From positions 62,001 to 126,000 of the forward strand of contig JBASRE010000018.1 of NCBI GenBank assembly GCA_049273695.1: DNA of 64,000 nt, written 5' to 3'. Origin of the DNA: UBA11740 sp049273695. Lineage in GTDB: Bacteria; Acidobacteriota; Blastocatellia; Pyrinomonadales; Pyrinomonadaceae. Shown here piece by piece: positions 8,679 through 16,692 of the stretch. Position numbers and translations under genes: made by a program. Below the pieces are notes generated by a model that saw only the letters and a list, made by a program, of their open reading frames with translations, did no database searches and was not told the DNA's origin. Positions within the stretch are counted from its first letter, which is position 1. Each line of letters starts with the position of its first letter.

Positions 8679-9073
8679 TCAAGCAACACCTGGTGATTTG
8701 TGGCGCGCTCTTCATGCTTGCAACTGCAGGCACAGGTGCATCACAGTCGCCCAGTCCCACTCCCTCTCCGAGTCCAACGGAATGTGAGATTCCCGTAATT
8801 CGACCGGTAGACACCAGGGCGAAAGTTTCGGCGAAACCCGACCCGCAATTCACCAGGCGTGACCGTGAGCGATATCATCGTCAGGAAATTATTCTGCGGG
8901 CGACCCTCTGCGGGTCCGGCAAAGTCACAGACATTAAGGTGAGACAGGGCTTGACGGCAGAAATGGACGCCGCAGCGATTGACGCCGCGCGCTTGATTCA
9001 ATTCACGCCCGCCGAGAAAGACGGTAAGAAGGCTTCGACTGCGGTCATTCTCAGATACATCGTTAAGGATTAA
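8675..9073 (+). CDS. Secreted protein with TonB C-terminal-like domain
   Basis: A 132-residue protein with a signal peptide (about 1-22), a Pro/Ser/Thr linker (SPSPTPSPSPT) and a C-terminal region of the TonB family: a strand pair LRATLCGSGKVTDIKVRQGL, a helix MDAAAIDAARLIQFTPA and a final strand STAVILRYIV. It lacks an N-terminal membrane anchor with a long proline arm, so it is not a classical energy transducer. In such bacteria these small proteins are common and of unknown role. The start overlaps the upstream stop by 4 nt (ATGA). Confidence 0.8.
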   Translation: MIKQHLVICGALFMLATAGTGASQSPSPTPSPSPTECEIPVIRPVDTRAKVSAKPDPQFTRRDRERYHRQEIILRATLCGSGKVTDIKVRQGLTAEMDAAAIDAARLIQFTPAEKDGKKASTAVILRYIVKD

Positions 9074-9076
9074 CCC

Positions 9077-9547
9077 ATGAGCGACAACTACGCCGAATTG
9101 ATCACTGAGTTTCCGCTATTCGATGGCTTCACCACCGACGGCGCAAAGCGCTTGCTGAATTCCGGCGAAGTGAAGGAATACGCCGCGGAAGAAGTCTTGA
9201 TGAAGGAAGGCGACAAAGCGGATTTTGTCGTGCTCCTGCTAGCTGGCGGCCTGGAAGTATTCGTCAACCGAAGTGGCAGTGACGTCGTCTTAACGGAAAC
9301 TAAACCGGGAACGATTACCGGCGAACTGGCTGTACTTTGCGGCATCCCGCGCTCGGCGTCCGTGCGCGCGCAGAAACCGGCGGTCGTGCTGAGGTGGAGC
9401 GAGGATGCGTTCCGGACATTGCTGCTGCGCGATCCGCATTTGTCGCAGCGAATCTTCAGCCAAATTCTGCGCACGTTAGTGGACAAAGAGCGCGCCCTCA
9501 TCGATTCATTGATCACCGCGCAGCGCGTCAGCACGTTTGAAAAGTGA
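9077..9547 (+). CDS. Cyclic nucleotide-binding-domain protein without DNA-binding domain
   Basis: CRP-like cNMP-binding fold of 156 residues: LFDGFTTDGAKRLL, the beta-roll with VLMKEGDKADFVVLLLAGGLEVFV, and the phosphate-binding cassette position GTITGELAVLCGIPRSASVRA. The cassette has GELAVL and RSASV, close to the CRP pattern (GE and R), so nucleotide binding is plausible. There is no helix-turn-helix after the hinge helix, so it is not a transcription factor by itself. It starts 3 nt after the preceding gene and is probably the third gene of an operon. Confidence 0.85.
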   Translation: MSDNYAELITEFPLFDGFTTDGAKRLLNSGEVKEYAAEEVLMKEGDKADFVVLLLAGGLEVFVNRSGSDVVLTETKPGTITGELAVLCGIPRSASVRAQKPAVVLRWSEDAFRTLLLRDPHLSQRIFSQILRTLVDKERALIDSLITAQRVSTFEK

Positions 9548-9568
9548 TTCGATAGCCTCAAAGCGTTT

Positions 9569-9603
9569 TGACTGACACTTGATATCTGACCTCTGATCTC
9601 TGC
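9569..9603. repeat. Heptamer array, unit NNNCTGA
   Basis: Five consecutive 7-nt units: TGACTGA, CACTTGA, TATCTGA, CCTCTGA, TCTCTGC. It fills the gap directly before the sulfite-oxidase-like gene. The same NNNCTGA unit recurs inside hyuB near 34270-34297. Confidence 0.75.
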
Positions 9604-9606
9604 TTT

Positions 9607-10290
9607 ATGAGTTTTCTCGACACCTTAATTAAGGACCCCAAATACCAGGACAACGCGCCTCGCAAGCCGGAAGAACTCAGCGACTCGGATGTGATCATCA
9701 GTCCTGACACCCAGCGCGAGAATCGAATCCCGCCGGGCCAATCGCGCACGAAGAAGTGGCCGGTGCTCGATGCGCACGGCACGCCGTCCGTCGATCTGGC
9801 GACGTGGACGTTTGAAGTCGAGGGCCTGGTCGAGAACCCGCTGAAGTTTTCACTGGATGAGTTTCTGCAACTGCCGGCGGTAAAGGTGTACGCGGACTTT
9901 CATTGCGTCACGCGCTGGTCGCGGCTCGACAACGTCTGGACCGGAGTTTCAACGCGCGAGATCGCGGAACGTGCGGGCGTCAAGCCCGAAGCGAAGTTCG
10001 TGTTGGCACTCGCGTACGACTACGGATGGACAACGAACGTGCCGATGGAGTACTTCCTAAAGGATGATTCGCTGTTCGCATTCATGCATGACGGCGCGCC
10101 CATTCCTCCCGACCACGGCGGCCCGGTGCGCTTAATAATTCCGCAACTCTACGCCTGGAAATCCGCGAAGTGGGTGAAAGGCGTGCGCTTCCTCTCGGAA
10201 GATCAAGCCGGCTTTTGGGAGGAAGGCGGCTATCACATGCGCGGCAATCCCTGGACGGCCGGCGACGGTGAAAGGTTCAGGTGGTCTTAA
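9607..10290 (+). CDS. Cytoplasmic sulfite-oxidase-like molybdopterin enzyme
   Basis: Oxidoreductase with the molybdopterin domain of the sulfite oxidase/YedY family (COG2041-like). The conserved molybdenum-ligand cysteine is in FHCVTRWS (Cys100), followed by the pterin-contact region and the GGPVRLIIPQLYAWKSAKWV signature. At 227 residues it is a molybdopterin-domain-only form with no heme or dimerisation domain. No Tat or Sec leader is visible, unlike MsrP/YedY, so it is predicted to be cytoplasmic. Electron acceptor and substrate are unknown. The start is at ATG directly after the heptamer array. Confidence 0.88.
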   Translation: MSFLDTLIKDPKYQDNAPRKPEELSDSDVIISPDTQRENRIPPGQSRTKKWPVLDAHGTPSVDLATWTFEVEGLVENPLKFSLDEFLQLPAVKVYADFHCVTRWSRLDNVWTGVSTREIAERAGVKPEAKFVLALAYDYGWTTNVPMEYFLKDDSLFAFMHDGAPIPPDHGGPVRLIIPQLYAWKSAKWVKGVRFLSEDQAGFWEEGGYHMRGNPWTAGDGERFRWS

Positions 10291-10327
10291 GCGGCGTTAC
10301 TGAACGCGCTATGTTATTCTTCTGGAA

Positions 10328-10549
10328 ATGCACGAATTCACATTAGTCGAGGCTCAGAAGAAACTGCCGGAACTCGTCGATGAAGCTCTCAGCGGCGAAG
10401 ACGTCGTCATCAAGAAGGACGATCACACAGCAGTGAGGCTTGCCGCCGTGGCGAATTCAGGAAAGCCTCAGTTTGGTAGCGCTAAGGGATTAATAGAAAT
10501 TAGTTCTGATTTCGATGCTCCGCTTCCTGATTTCGAGCCTTACTCATGA
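10328..10549 (+). CDS. Phd/YefM-type antitoxin
   Basis: A 73-residue protein with the Phd/YefM N-terminal fold (MHEFTLVEAQKKLPELVDEALSGEDVVIKKDD) and an acidic C-terminal tail that would wrap the toxin. Its stop overlaps the start of the PIN-domain toxin gene (ATGA, 4 nt), the usual antitoxin-first order. It should bind the toxin and repress the shared promoter through its N-terminal dimer. Identification rests on fold pattern and neighbour. Confidence 0.9.
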   Translation: MHEFTLVEAQKKLPELVDEALSGEDVVIKKDDHTAVRLAAVANSGKPQFGSAKGLIEISSDFDAPLPDFEPYS

Positions 10550-10932
10550 AGCTCCTCCTCGATGCCCATGCCTTCCTGTGGTTCATTGCCGGCGACGAAC
10601 GACTAACGAATAAAGCCCGCTCAATAATTGAAGACGCCGAGAAGTACTCTTTCGTGAGCGCCGCGACTCTTTGGGAAATTGCCCTCAAGACCAGTTTAGG
10701 CAGGTTAAGTTTGACCGTGCCTTTTGGCGATCTCATTTCTCATCAGATGCGATTGAATGGGTTCCAGCTTCTGTCGATTAACCCCAGCCACTTGGAGTTG
10801 TTGTTATCACTTCAGTTTCATCATCGCGATCCATTTGACCGCATTATCGTTGCGCAGGCCGCAGTTGAAGCGATGTCAATTGTTAGCGCTGACTCCTCCC
10901 TGGATGCGTACGAGGTAAAGCGGTTGTGGTGA
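10546..10932 (+). CDS. PIN-domain (VapC-like) ribonuclease toxin
   Basis: A 128-residue PIN-domain protein of the DxHAFLW subgroup. The acidic active-site residues are in place: LLLDAHAFLW (Asp6), WEIALK (Glu44), HHRDPFDRI (Asp95, Asp98) and SADSSL (Asp116). It is therefore likely an active Mg-dependent RNase that inhibits translation when free of the antitoxin. The gene overlaps the antitoxin upstream by 4 nt, and the following Nudix-MBL gene begins inside its last codons. Confidence 0.92.
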   Translation: MKLLLDAHAFLWFIAGDERLTNKARSIIEDAEKYSFVSAATLWEIALKTSLGRLSLTVPFGDLISHQMRLNGFQLLSINPSHLELLLSLQFHHRDPFDRIIVAQAAVEAMSIVSADSSLDAYEVKRLW

Positions 10933-12452
10933 ATCCTGTAAATCCTAAAGACGCCGCCGCCGTCATCCTCCTCCGTCACAACACTAATCCCGACAATCCC
11001 GAAGTCTTCTGGGTCAAGCGTAGTTTAGAGCTTGTCTTCCTCGGCGGGTTCTATGCATTTCCCGGTGGAAAAGCGGAAGGATCTGATGCCGAAGCGCCCG
11101 TCGCAAACAGCGCGGACGATCCAGACCGGGCCGCAATGATCAGTTGCGCGGCGCGCGAGATGTTTGAAGAGACGGGCGTGCTGCTCGCGCGCGGGGCGGA
11201 AACCCTGACGGTCGGCCAGCGAACTTCGCTGTTGGATGATCTCGAATCGGAGCGAATGTCGTGGCCGGAACTGCTCAGTCATTACGGTCTGAATTTGGAA
11301 GCGAATGACTTCACCTTTGTCGGGCGTTGGGTGACGCCGCCGTTTGCGCCGAAACGTTTCGACACATGGTTCTTTCTCGTTAACTGCCCGCCAAAGCAGG
11401 AGCCGCGTGTGACTGGCGACGGCGAGTTGGAAAGCGGCGAGTGGATCGGCGCTGGCGAAGCGTATGAGAAGTGGCAGCTAAACGAGGTTCTTGCCGCGCC
11501 GCCCGTGCTTCACGCGTTGAAGACTCTGGCCGGCGGATTGACGAGCGACCTGGTCGAGCGATTTCTGGCTGAACCCCAGGCACATCGTCAGCCGACGCGG
11601 AAAATCGAATTCCGGCCGAGCTACATTTGCTTTCCCGTGCGCACGCCGACCAAGCCGCCCGCAACGCACACGAACTGTTATCTGATTTACACATCAAGCG
11701 AGGTTCTGGTAATCGATCCTGGATCGCCTTACGAAGATGAGCAACAAGCGCTGGCTGAAGCGGTTGACGAATTGATTGCGGGCGGACGCTCTGTGCGCCA
11801 GATCGTGCTGACGCATGTTCATCCGGATCACGTCGCGGGCGTGAATGTGCTGAACGATCATCTGGAGACAAAACATGGTAGGCGCGTGCCTGTCGCGGCA
11901 CATCGACAGACCGCTGAGTCACTGAAACATCAATTTCCCGTCGACAGATTTATCGAAGACGACGAATTGCTGACGCTGGAAGGCGAGTCTTCAATCAAAT
12001 TGCGCGCGTTGCACACACCCGGACATGCGCGTGGTCATCTTTGCTTTCATGATGAACGAAACGGCGCATTGATTTCCGGCGACAACGTCGTCGGCTTCGG
12101 TTCAGTGCTAATCGATCCGGCTGACGGCAATATGTCAGAGTATCTCGACTCGCTGCGCCGCATGCGCGCGCTACCGGACGTGACGGTGTTGCTGCCGGGA
12201 CACGGACCTGCAGTTGCGAATCCTTACGAGAAGCTCGACGAATACATTCGACATCGCCTGGAACGCGAAGCAAACATCCTGAACGCGTTGCGTGATGGCG
12301 CGTCCACCCCGACGGAAATTGTCGCGCGCGTTTACACGGACGTCTCGCCGAAAGCGCACGCGATGGCTGAGCGCGCTGTGCTGGCGCATTTGGAAAAGTT
12401 GGTTGCGGATGGATTGGTAACGGGCGACGGCGGCAAATTCACCCCGGTCTAA
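10926..12452 (+). CDS. Nudix hydrolase - metallo-beta-lactamase-fold fusion protein
   Basis: Two-domain protein of 508 residues. The N-terminal part (about 8-220) is a Nudix domain; the box is GGKAEG followed after an insertion by AAREMFEETGVLL, an interrupted arrangement like that of NUDT19-type proteins. The C-terminal part (about 240-450) is a metallo-beta-lactamase fold with THVHPDH (His297, His299, Asp301, His302), HTPGHARGH, SGDNV and LPGHGPA, then a small helical tail as in LACTB2-type enzymes. Likely roles are pyrophosphate-bond and (thio)ester or nucleic-acid hydrolysis; substrates are unknown. GTG 10926 or 10929 is the start, inside the toxin gene's end. Confidence 0.9.
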   Translation: MVNPVNPKDAAAVILLRHNTNPDNPEVFWVKRSLELVFLGGFYAFPGGKAEGSDAEAPVANSADDPDRAAMISCAAREMFEETGVLLARGAETLTVGQRTSLLDDLESERMSWPELLSHYGLNLEANDFTFVGRWVTPPFAPKRFDTWFFLVNCPPKQEPRVTGDGELESGEWIGAGEAYEKWQLNEVLAAPPVLHALKTLAGGLTSDLVERFLAEPQAHRQPTRKIEFRPSYICFPVRTPTKPPATHTNCYLIYTSSEVLVIDPGSPYEDEQQALAEAVDELIAGGRSVRQIVLTHVHPDHVAGVNVLNDHLETKHGRRVPVAAHRQTAESLKHQFPVDRFIEDDELLTLEGESSIKLRALHTPGHARGHLCFHDERNGALISGDNVVGFGSVLIDPADGNMSEYLDSLRRMRALPDVTVLLPGHGPAVANPYEKLDEYIRHRLEREANILNALRDGASTPTEIVARVYTDVSPKAHAMAERAVLAHLEKLVADGLVTGDGGKFTPV

Positions 12453-12462
12453 GAGCGACAGC

Positions 12463-12570
12463 AAGTTTGAGTGCGCCGGCCTTGACCGCGCTTTGGATTT
12501 CCCCGCTGCGCCTCCGCTCACGATCAAAAGCGGCGTCGCCGCTACGCTCTGCCGCCGCACTCCAAATTTT
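12463..12570. repeat. GAGTGCGCCGGC palindromic repeat
   Basis: The left tip TTTGAGTGCGCCGGC and right tip GCCGCCGCACTCCAAATTT are near inverted repeats; the interior is GC-rich. Related copies: 4819-5022, near 20661-20695 (partial) and 49077-49150. It fills the gap before the MoxR-like gene. Confidence 0.7.
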
Positions 12571-12636
12571 GACTGCTCGCGGTTCTGACTTCCCGCGGTT
12601 ACAATCTTCCACATCCCGGTTCATAACAAGTTAATC

Positions 12637-14112
12637 ATGACAACAGAACGAGCAAGGACGTTAGGCGAACTCAAGCAAAGCGGTTACCGCACGCGCTCAG
12701 TCAAAGACGAGATGCGCGCGAACCTGATTTGTAAACTAAAGCGACGCGAGAAACTTTTCCCCGGCATTGTTGGTTATGACGAGACAGTTGTTCCGCAACT
12801 CGTGAACGCGATCCTGTCGCGGCATAATCTGATTCTGCTGGGGCTGCGCGGTCAGGCGAAGAGCCGCATCATCCGCCAACTCACCAATCTGCTCGACGAG
12901 CAGATTCCGATCATCGCCGGTTCAGAAGTTAACGACGATCCGTTTCTACCGATCAGCGCGCACGGGCGACAGACTATAGAGCTGCACGGCGACGCTGCGC
13001 ATATCGATTGGATCAATCGCGACACGCGCTTTGTCGAAAAGCTGGCGACGCCCGATGTGACGATTGCCGACATCATCGGTGACGTCGATCCGATCAAGGC
13101 CGCTAAAGGCGGTCATCTGCTGAGCGACGAGCTGACGATTCATTACGGCCTTCTGCCGCGCGCGAATCGCGGCATCTTTGCCATTAATGAGCTGCCCGAC
13201 CTTGCCGGGAAGATTCAGGTCGGCCTCTTCAACATCATGCAGGAAGGCGACGTCCAGATTAAGGGTTATCCGGTGCGTCTGCCGTTGGATGTGATGCTGG
13301 TGTTTTCGGCAAACCCGGAAGACTACACCGCGCGCGGCAAGATCATTTCGCCTTTGAAGGATCGCATCGGCGCTGAGATCACGACACACTATCCGAAAGA
13401 AATTTCACTCGGCGTTGAGATTACAACGCAGGAAGCCTGGACGGCGCGTGACGGTTTGAAAGAGCGCCTGCTGATTCCCGACTTCATTCGCGAGGCTATT
13501 GAGCAGATTGCCTTTGAAGCCCGCGATGATCAGCGCATCGACAAACATTCCGGCGTGTCGCAACGTCTACCCATCACGGTGATGGAATCTGCCGTCTCCA
13601 ACGCCGAGCGGCGTTCGCTGATGATGGAAGAACAACGTGTGGTGCCCCGGATTGCCGACATTTACGCCGCGGTCCCATCGATGACCGGCAAGATGGAACT
13701 CGAATATGAAGGCGAACAGATCGGCGCCAACCGGATCGCCAAAGACTTGATCAAGCGCGCCGCGGGAGAGATTTTTGAAGGCTACTTTGTTGGGATCGAC
13801 TTCGCGAAAGCCGTCGCCTGGTTCGACGAAGGTAACAACGTGCGGCTGGCGGACACCGCATCAGCCGAAGAATGCATGTTGCTGCTCGAATCGGTGCCCG
13901 AGCTAATCGACACGGCAATGATTCCGTTCGACTTCAATCGAAGCGATGTCGAGCAAACGATTGCGGCGTGTGAGTTCGCGCTCGAAGGTCTGTACGCCGA
14001 AAACAAGATCAGCCGTAACGAAGAAGGCGGCTACACGGCGGTGACTAAGGCAAAGAAAGATCGGCGTGGGATGATCTATGACGACCTCTCAGAAACCAGC
14101 AGTTACAGCTAA
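12637..14112 (+). CDS. MoxR/ChlI-type AAA+ ATPase
   Basis: AAA+ protein of 491 residues related to magnesium chelatase subunit I / MoxR ATPases. The Walker A site is GLRGQAKSR (69-77), with Ala where the last Gly is usual; the Walker B site is GIFAINELPDL with Asn184-Glu185 instead of Asp-Glu; sensor 1 is VFSANPEDY. MoxR proteins act as chaperones on a VWA partner, and the VWA gene follows directly, so the two form a functional pair. The non-canonical Walker residues occur in the COG1239 branch, so loss of ATPase activity should not be assumed. The target of the pair is unknown. Confidence 0.9.
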   Translation: MTTERARTLGELKQSGYRTRSVKDEMRANLICKLKRREKLFPGIVGYDETVVPQLVNAILSRHNLILLGLRGQAKSRIIRQLTNLLDEQIPIIAGSEVNDDPFLPISAHGRQTIELHGDAAHIDWINRDTRFVEKLATPDVTIADIIGDVDPIKAAKGGHLLSDELTIHYGLLPRANRGIFAINELPDLAGKIQVGLFNIMQEGDVQIKGYPVRLPLDVMLVFSANPEDYTARGKIISPLKDRIGAEITTHYPKEISLGVEITTQEAWTARDGLKERLLIPDFIREAIEQIAFEARDDQRIDKHSGVSQRLPITVMESAVSNAERRSLMMEEQRVVPRIADIYAAVPSMTGKMELEYEGEQIGANRIAKDLIKRAAGEIFEGYFVGIDFAKAVAWFDEGNNVRLADTASAEECMLLLESVPELIDTAMIPFDFNRSDVEQTIAACEFALEGLYAENKISRNEEGGYTAVTKAKKDRRGMIYDDLSETSSYS

Positions 14113-14116
14113 AGTT

Positions 14117-14171
14117 ATTGATCCATTGACTCATTGATTCATTGACTCAATGAACAAATGGATCAATGAAA
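14117..14171. repeat. CATTGAYT octamer array with inverted halves
   Basis: Units CATTGACT, CATTGATT, CATTGACT run into CAATGAAC, AAATGGAT, CAATGAAA, so the two halves are complementary. It fills the gap between the MoxR and VWA genes and ends a few bases before the GTG start of the VWA gene. Confidence 0.75.
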
Positions 14172-14178
14172 CAATCGC

Positions 14179-15531
14179 GTGAAATTCACTCGCTACTCAA
14201 AATTCAACGGCCTCGACGTCTACGGGATCAATCTCGGCGACTTGATGGAGAGCTTGTCTGACTCGCTGCTTTCGTCCGGTTACGACGACGATTATTACTG
14301 GACGCGTGAGCAGATCCATCGGGACACATCACTGGATGCTTTGCGGCGCGCGTTGCTCGAGGCGCTGATGGAGCAACGCCTGCTCAGTCAGCACCAGATT
14401 CAGCAGATGCTGGATGAAAACGAAGGCCGCTACGAAGGGTCGCAGCTTCAGGAAATGTTGAATCAACTGATCGAGCGGCTGGTGGAAGAAGGTTATCTGA
14501 CGCTGCATGAAGAACCGCTCACCGCGCAACAGCGACGCGAGATGATGGGCGGAAACGGCGAGGGTCGTATCGAAGAGCCGCTGCCGCGCAACGTGAAGTT
14601 CGAAGTCACGGAAAAAGGTCTGGACTTTCTCGGCTACAAAACGCTGAGAAATTTGCTCGGCAGTCTGGGCAAGAGTTCGATGGGTCGGCACGACACTGCA
14701 CATCTGGCAACCGGCGTCGAAGCTGAAGCGGCGAGCAAGCCTTACGAATTCGGCGACACGATCAATCTCGACGTGAACACGACGCTGCTGTCGGCGATTC
14801 AGCGTGAAGGCCTCAACGTGCCGCTGAATCTTGAATACAGGGATCTGCACGTGCATCAATGCGATTACCAATCGTCATGCGCGACGGTGGTGATGCTGGA
14901 CTGCTCGCATTCGATGATTCTGTACGGCGAAGACCGGTTCACGCCGGCAAAGAAGGTGGCGCTGGCGCTCGGCCATTTGATTCGCACGCAGTATCCGGGC
15001 GATTCGCTGAAGGTGGTTCTGTTCCACGACACCGCCGAAGAACTTCCCATGGCAAAACTGGCGAGCACCCAAGTCGGTCCGTATCACACGAACACCGCTG
15101 AAGGTTTGCGGCTGGCGCGGCGCATTCTGCAAGCGCAGCGCAAGGACATGAAGCAAATTGTGATGGTGACGGACGGCAAACCGACGGCGTGCTTTATCGA
15201 TGGAGCGTCTACTGGAGCGCCCGCTACCCGCCGTCATTCGGCGGGCTTCAATTGGCGTCCGAACGACGCGCCAAACCAGCGACGTCTCTATAAAAACTCG
15301 ATGGGCGGCGATCCGTGGGTGATGGACGCGACGTTTCGAGAGGTACAAGCCTGTCGCAAAGCCGGCATCATGATCAATACGTTCATGCTCGCCAGCGACT
15401 ATTACCTGGTCGAATTCGTCAAAGAAATGACGGCGATGACAAACGGCAAAGCCTACTTCGCCAATCCTTCAAACCTTTCGCAGTTTGTTCTAATCGATTT
15501 CCTGCGGCGAAGAAAGAGTCGCGTGAAATAG
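14179..15531 (+). CDS. VWA-domain protein, partner of the MoxR-like ATPase
   Basis: A 450-residue protein with an acidic, helical N-terminal half and a C-terminal von Willebrand A domain. The metal-ion-dependent adhesion site is complete: DCSHS (Asp241, Ser243, Ser245), the loop Thr in NTAEGL and VTDGKPTA. It has no signal peptide, so it acts in the cytoplasm with the ATPase encoded 66 nt upstream. After TDGKPTA a segment of about 25 residues (GASTGAPATRRHS...) is encoded by a hairpin-forming GC-rich repeat (15227-15245) and looks inserted. The start codon is GTG; the C-terminal stop lies in the 10-bp repeat flanking the adjacent MITE-like element. Confidence 0.9.
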   Translation: MKFTRYSKFNGLDVYGINLGDLMESLSDSLLSSGYDDDYYWTREQIHRDTSLDALRRALLEALMEQRLLSQHQIQQMLDENEGRYEGSQLQEMLNQLIERLVEEGYLTLHEEPLTAQQRREMMGGNGEGRIEEPLPRNVKFEVTEKGLDFLGYKTLRNLLGSLGKSSMGRHDTAHLATGVEAEAASKPYEFGDTINLDVNTTLLSAIQREGLNVPLNLEYRDLHVHQCDYQSSCATVVMLDCSHSMILYGEDRFTPAKKVALALGHLIRTQYPGDSLKVVLFHDTAEELPMAKLASTQVGPYHTNTAEGLRLARRILQAQRKDMKQIVMVTDGKPTACFIDGASTGAPATRRHSAGFNWRPNDAPNQRRLYKNSMGGDPWVMDATFREVQACRKAGIMINTFMLASDYYLVEFVKEMTAMTNGKAYFANPSNLSQFVLIDFLRRRKSRVK

Positions 15532-15532
15532 C

Positions 15533-15781
15533 TTTGCCTCAAAAGTTCGAAAAGGCAGCTCTCATTCACGCCGGGCTTTAGCCCGGTGACAAGCGAAGTA
15601 CGAGACTAGTGAATCGTTTTAACGGTTTACTAGTCTTCTCAAGACACTCAGGCGATTGGCTACGAAGGACTTAACGGAGAAACCGTTGAAACGGTTCCTA
15701 TGATTCTAGGTTCTTTTCATCACCGGGCTAAAGCCCTGTGTGAATGAGAGTCAGACTCTCAGACTTTTGAGGCAAAGCAGG
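15533..15781. mobile_element. MITE-like palindromic element with 10-bp flanking direct repeat
   Basis: About 59-bp terminal inverted arms (TTTGCCTCAAAAGT... and ...ACTTTTGAGGCAAA) containing TCTCATTCAC and GGGCTTTAGCCCGGTGA surround an interior with smaller hairpins (AGACTAGT/ACTAGTCT, AACCGTTGAAACGGTT). The sequence GTGAAATAGC stands immediately before (15523-15532) and after (15782-15791) the element, consistent with a target-site duplication. No ORF is inside. The VWA stop codon lies in the left copy. Confidence 0.7.
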
Positions 15782-15804
15782 GTGAAATAGCCGGTTCGTG
15801 GCCG

Positions 15805-16692
15805 TTAATGCGCTCGAAAGTAATAAGTTCTCACCACACCTGACTCGCCACCGCGTTGAGTGAGTGAGATCTGAAAAACTCCCGGCTTGAGCCGCTCAAT
15901 CGGCACATCAAAATTCAAACGGTCACTGTCTTGCGCCTTGATTTCCTGCACCTCGTACGCAAGCTCCCCACTGCTGGTCATCACGACCCCGCTAAACGTC
16001 GCGGACTCATTTCTCTCCAGCATCAGTTCAAGTCGCACATCTTTCGAAGCGTTATTCGCAAGACTGACGAGAGGCGCGTCGTCGGGCGACGAGTTTGCGA
16101 CCAAGACCATCGTCTGCGGCGAAGCTTCGTGCGCCGGCAACTGAGGCGTCTCATCACGGTGGTCCGGTGAGTCTGGTGAACCTGGCGCGTGGTGTGCGGG
16201 TTGAGGAGTTGGCGTAACGACAGCGATTGGACGCCACCGTTTAGGAATCACTTTTTTTACAATCTGCGGCTCTCTGCGAATTACCATAACGCTCGCCAGC
16301 AGGACCACCAATGCGAGAATTGAGAACGCGATTCTCCACGCAAGGGTCGGCCAGACGAAAATACTTTGAGCGCTTGATGAACGCGCGGGCTGCGAAACCT
16401 GCTCAACCGCAAAAGTTTGTCGCAAGGCATTGGACACTTCGAGCTGTCGGCGGCGAGCCGTCGTCACCAGAAACTCTTTTTGAAAGATCTCGCGGTCGTT
16501 CGCTTTCAGGCGATTCAGAACGTAGTCATCAATCAACGCGATCTCGGTGAGGCGCGCGCGTTGCTCGAGCTGAGGATTCATTGAGAGCGCCCGCTCGAAT
16601 GCCGACTGCTCCCCGCGAGAAAGTTGCGCGAGAAGGAACCGGCGAATTGTGCCGTCGGAAAAGTCTTGATGTCGATGATCAGAACTCATCAT
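15805..16692 (-). CDS. Single-pass membrane partner of sigma factor (anti-sigma-like), pair 1
   Basis: A 295-residue protein with a soluble N-terminal helical region (TIRRFLLAQLSRGEQSAFE...DDYVLNRLKANDREIFQKEFL), one membrane segment (about residues 125-145), a Pro-rich linker and an extracytoplasmic beta-rich domain. The overall plan and sequence match the protein at 28077-28928, which also follows a sigma gene. ATG 16692 is chosen because it overlaps the sigma stop (ATGATGA); a longer reading frame upstream lies inside the sigma gene. It probably holds or releases the sigma factor in response to an external signal, but this is inferred from arrangement only. Confidence 0.85.
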   Translation of the reverse strand: MMSSDHRHQDFSDGTIRRFLLAQLSRGEQSAFERALSMNPQLEQRARLTEIALIDDYVLNRLKANDREIFQKEFLVTTARRRQLEVSNALRQTFAVEQVSQPARSSSAQSIFVWPTLAWRIAFSILALVVLLASVMVIRREPQIVKKVIPKRWRPIAVVTPTPQPAHHAPGSPDSPDHRDETPQLPAHEASPQTMVLVANSSPDDAPLVSLANNASKDVRLELMLERNESATFSGVVMTSSGELAYEVQEIKAQDSDRLNFDVPIERLKPGVFQISLTQRGGESGVVRTYYFRAH

